Of a stretch of DNA of 64,000 nucleotides, positions 61,644 through 64,000 are shown piece after piece. Numbering within the stretch: position 1 is the first letter of the stretch; every line of letters starts with the position of its first letter. The notes beneath the pieces were generated by a model. The model worked only from the letters and a program-made list of their open reading frames with translations. It did no database searches and was not told the origin of the DNA. A program made the translations under genes and the position numbers. Source of the stretch: Acarospora socialis (taxonomy: Eukaryota > Ascomycota > Lecanoromycetes > Acarosporales > Acarosporaceae); NCBI GenBank assembly GCA_025617375.2, contig JAMYGW020000004.1, positions 744,001 to 808,000 on the forward strand, in the 5' to 3' direction.

Positions 61644-62174
61644 GAAAAGGGAATGGAAATACGCGGAGACTGGAGAGATCATGTAAAGCTTCCCTCGTGG
61701 AAGGAAATAGAAGACCGGTCGGGCAGTTTAGACTGATCTGTTGTCGTCGATCGTTTACATTGTAGATTTATATTCTCCGTACATAACTTCCGCCACTCGC
61801 GTGGCTTCTGTTCTATCAGTACTATACGTCCGACTGGGAGGCATCTTATAGATATCATTTCTCGGCGGAAGTTGTGTCTTTCTGATCCGGCATCGCTCCT
61901 GGCATAGTACTCAGACACCAGGTCTCCACTAGTGAATAAAAAGGACCGAGGACGTGAAAAAAGAGCGATCAGATGGTCAATGTTCTCTTTTCGGCCGTTG
62001 GTGCACGGCGTGTTCGTCGCTATGTATGCATTTGACACACATTCAGGTTCTATCCGAAGCTCCAGTGCACGAGTCCGACTCCATATCACCCCAACTCCAT
62101 CGCTCTGGAACGACACCAGGCTCCGCAAAGAGCATCCCCATATCAGACGCCCATCGCGACTCCCCCGCCATCAA
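61644..62174. other. Convergent intergenic space
   Basis: This is the 3' flank of HMG-CoA reductase (plus) and SSU72 (minus). A plus ORF entering SSU72 is antisense shadow. Confidence 0.5.
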
Positions 62175-63325
62175 TCAAAACCACGCGAGCGTCCACAGCG
62201 CCGGCAAATGCGGCCACCTACCCTGCCACTCCGCAATGACCTCCGGCACCCTCTCATCGAAGCCCTGCCTCGCCCGTCCCTCCCCCTCCCCCCACCCCTC
62301 GCTCCCCGCACCCTCCCTCTCCTCCCTCGCCACGCGATTCAAACTCTCCGCCAAATCGACAATCGCGTTCCCGCCCACCAGCGCCTCCTCATGATTATCC
62401 TTGATATCGACATTGATCACATGCACCGGCCGGTTCAGCGGCGCCCCCCTGTTCAGCAAGTCATCCACCACCGCGTCCCAGCACCGTTCCTCGCACGTGA
62501 TGACCACGTCCACGACGCCCCCCTCCACGCCCGCGCTGCCGCGGTCGGCGGCGTGTTCGAGCCGCGGCCGCCCGACGGCCCAGTCTTGCCAGCGTTCCGG
62601 GCCCCATTTCACGGCGCGGTTGCGCTCCAGCATGGTGAGGAGGCCGTTGGCGCGGTAGAGGCGGGCGTCCTTGGAGAGGAGCTCGTCGTGCATGCTGTTG
62701 TAGGAGGTCGTGTTGAAGGCGTAAACGTTGGGTTGTGTTATGGTGGGGCCGGGGAGCCGGACGAGGGAGCCGGTGCCGAAGGAGAGAACTGGGTAGTGGG
62801 CGGTCGACAGGCGGAGGTGGGCTTCCATTGATCTGGTGGAGGTGGTGGGTGTGTGAGATTGCGGTTCTCTAGCAGGAGGGTAGGGATGATGAGGTGGGGA
62901 GAAGGGAAGAGGGGAGTTAAGGCACGCAGATGCAGTTGTTTTTGGCTATTGTACATGATCGCTGAAGACACGGAGGCCGCTTTTGCGTAAGACGCTGAAC
63001 AAGTCTATGTGCAGCGTAACGGTGGAATGCCCACGGGCTTTGTGGGGACACACAGTGCTACCCGGTGGAGGGCCACCGTTGGAAGAGCCGAAACTCACCT
63101 GTTCTGATTACTGGCGCACACGGTGCAGAACTTCAACTTGAAGCCGCCTTCATCCCGCTGTGATGCGCCGGCTTCGGACACAGCTTCGTCGCCGGCGCCG
63201 TCGAGTCCGGGACTCTGCGTCGTTGCTGGCATAGGTTCTGATGGTGGTGGAGGTGGCGGCGGAGGTGGGTTGGGTGGCGTGGCCGTCCTCGGAGCCGCCC
63301 TTGCTAATCGTGGATCCGACGCCAT
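62175..63325 (-). CDS. SSU72: RNA polymerase II CTD phosphatase SSU72
   Basis: Exons 63325-63099 and 62832-62175 give 294 residues. The low-molecular-weight phosphatase-like CX5RS signature is C-A-S-N-Q-N-R-S, right after FKLKFCTV, then [20 protein letters not shown]. Conserved later blocks are [35 protein letters not shown] with the catalytic-loop acidic residues, and [17 protein letters not shown]. It dephosphorylates Ser5 of the Pol II tail within the cleavage and polyadenylation factor. The N-terminus has a 65-residue extension with a run of nine Pro (encoded near 63240-63265) absent from yeast Ssu72. The 266-base intron splits the codon of the catalytic Arg, so intron retention would kill activity. 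Confidence 0.95.
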
Positions 63326-64000
63326 GGTGTTGGAAGGACCCGGGGGGGTACAAGGACGAGGGGCGGAGCCTGTTGACGGGGGGGATCTGGGGGACGTTCG
63401 TGGTTTATTCCCGGGACTGAAACGCTGTAACGCAGATCTGGGGTTGTTTAGCTGGTGTATATTTGGTAGAGGCTTCAGCAATTTGATCAGAGCGTATGTG
63501 TAAGGGTATATTTCAGAATCTTTAGTTGCGTAATCTGTGTGTTTTGTCCTCATTCTCGAAACGTAGGACAGCTCCAATGAAAGGTGTTCATCATATATTG
63601 GTCATTTGTAGGATCGAAAGGGACACCTAAAAAGAGACAGACTTACGGGCTATTAGTACTTTAAAGAAATCATATCCCTTTGATCGAGAATAGAGACTCG
63701 GGACTTTTCATGAGGCTCTTCGTGGTGGTTAAAAGTACGAGTGACTTACGTTACCGGTACCTTAGGCTGACCGTTGTGGTCGGTTATAGTTAGCCTCTTG
63801 AAGCTAAGCGAGAAGATGAAACACGGGACCCCTGCAGTGCTGGACTAAAGAGCGTCAGACCCACTCTGGTCTGTTCGATCAGATTTGCTTTCTCACATTT
63901 GGATTTCATATTGATCATGTCCGGGAGAAAGAGGCCGAGGAACTGCGAGACGACACCTGGACAGCGATATACAGAGTGTCACACAGAATTTGAACAGATG
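63326..64000. other. Intergenic, promoter of SSU72
   Basis: No coding signal to the right edge. A GGTACCTTAGGCT string at 63756-63768 is identical to one at 4246-4258. Confidence 0.45.

Noticed and set aside
1-64000. Secondary-metabolite cluster, transposon, CRISPR or viral insertion
   Set aside because: No polyketide, peptide or terpene synthase core enzyme, transposase, reverse transcriptase, terminal repeat or spacer array was found. HMG-CoA reductase here is the complete housekeeping form.

Overview
This window is a gene-dense piece of nuclear chromosome from a filamentous ascomycete (Pezizomycotina). The evidence is short spliceosomal introns of about 45-75 bases with clear donor and acceptor sites, small intergenic spaces, genes on both strands with no operons, and filamentous-fungal families (TRP-like channel, DUF7492, DUF7514, DUF3605, fungal F-box protein). 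The class is not settled by the sequence; Dothideomycetes is a weak guess. I rebuilt exon-intron structures by hand from frame, splice sites and family alignments recalled from general knowledge. Every internal splice phase listed closes in frame.

Layout. 0-5.8 kb: a TRP-like membrane channel (3' end off the left edge) and a small secreted Cys-containing protein, both on the minus strand. 7.4-21.4 kb: a large conserved protein of unknown function, a trans-sulfuration-type PLP enzyme, a degenerate tandem-repeat tract with a period of about 58 bp, a beta-propeller-like protein, splicing factor U2AF35, a small membrane protein (minus) and a DUF3605 protein with a strong hairpin just before its start. 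21.8-33.1 kb: an Osh6/Osh7-type lipid transfer protein, a class I histone deacetylase (HOS2 type) divergent from the NuA4 subunit YNG2, a DUF7514 protein and a sugar transporter. 34-47 kb: UDP-glucose pyrophosphorylase, a tricalbin, and the co-chaperone STI1 divergent from RNA polymerase III subunit RPC34. 47-64 kb: an MBL-fold hydrolase, an LPMO-like DUF7492 secreted protein, a nicotinamidase, an F-box protein, HMG-CoA reductase and the CTD phosphatase SSU72.

Most of the genes are housekeeping: lipid traffic (OSBP, tricalbin, HMG-CoA reductase), transcription and chromatin (HOS2, YNG2, RPC34, SSU72), splicing (U2AF35), proteostasis (STI1), and sugar metabolism (UGP, transporter). I found no secondary-metabolite cluster, transposon, CRISPR array, rRNA or convincing tRNA. 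The items most worth a second look are the 58-bp repeat tract, the hairpin at 20514-20551, the LPMO-like secreted protein, the alternative N-terminus of UGP, and the HOS2/YNG2 shared promoter.
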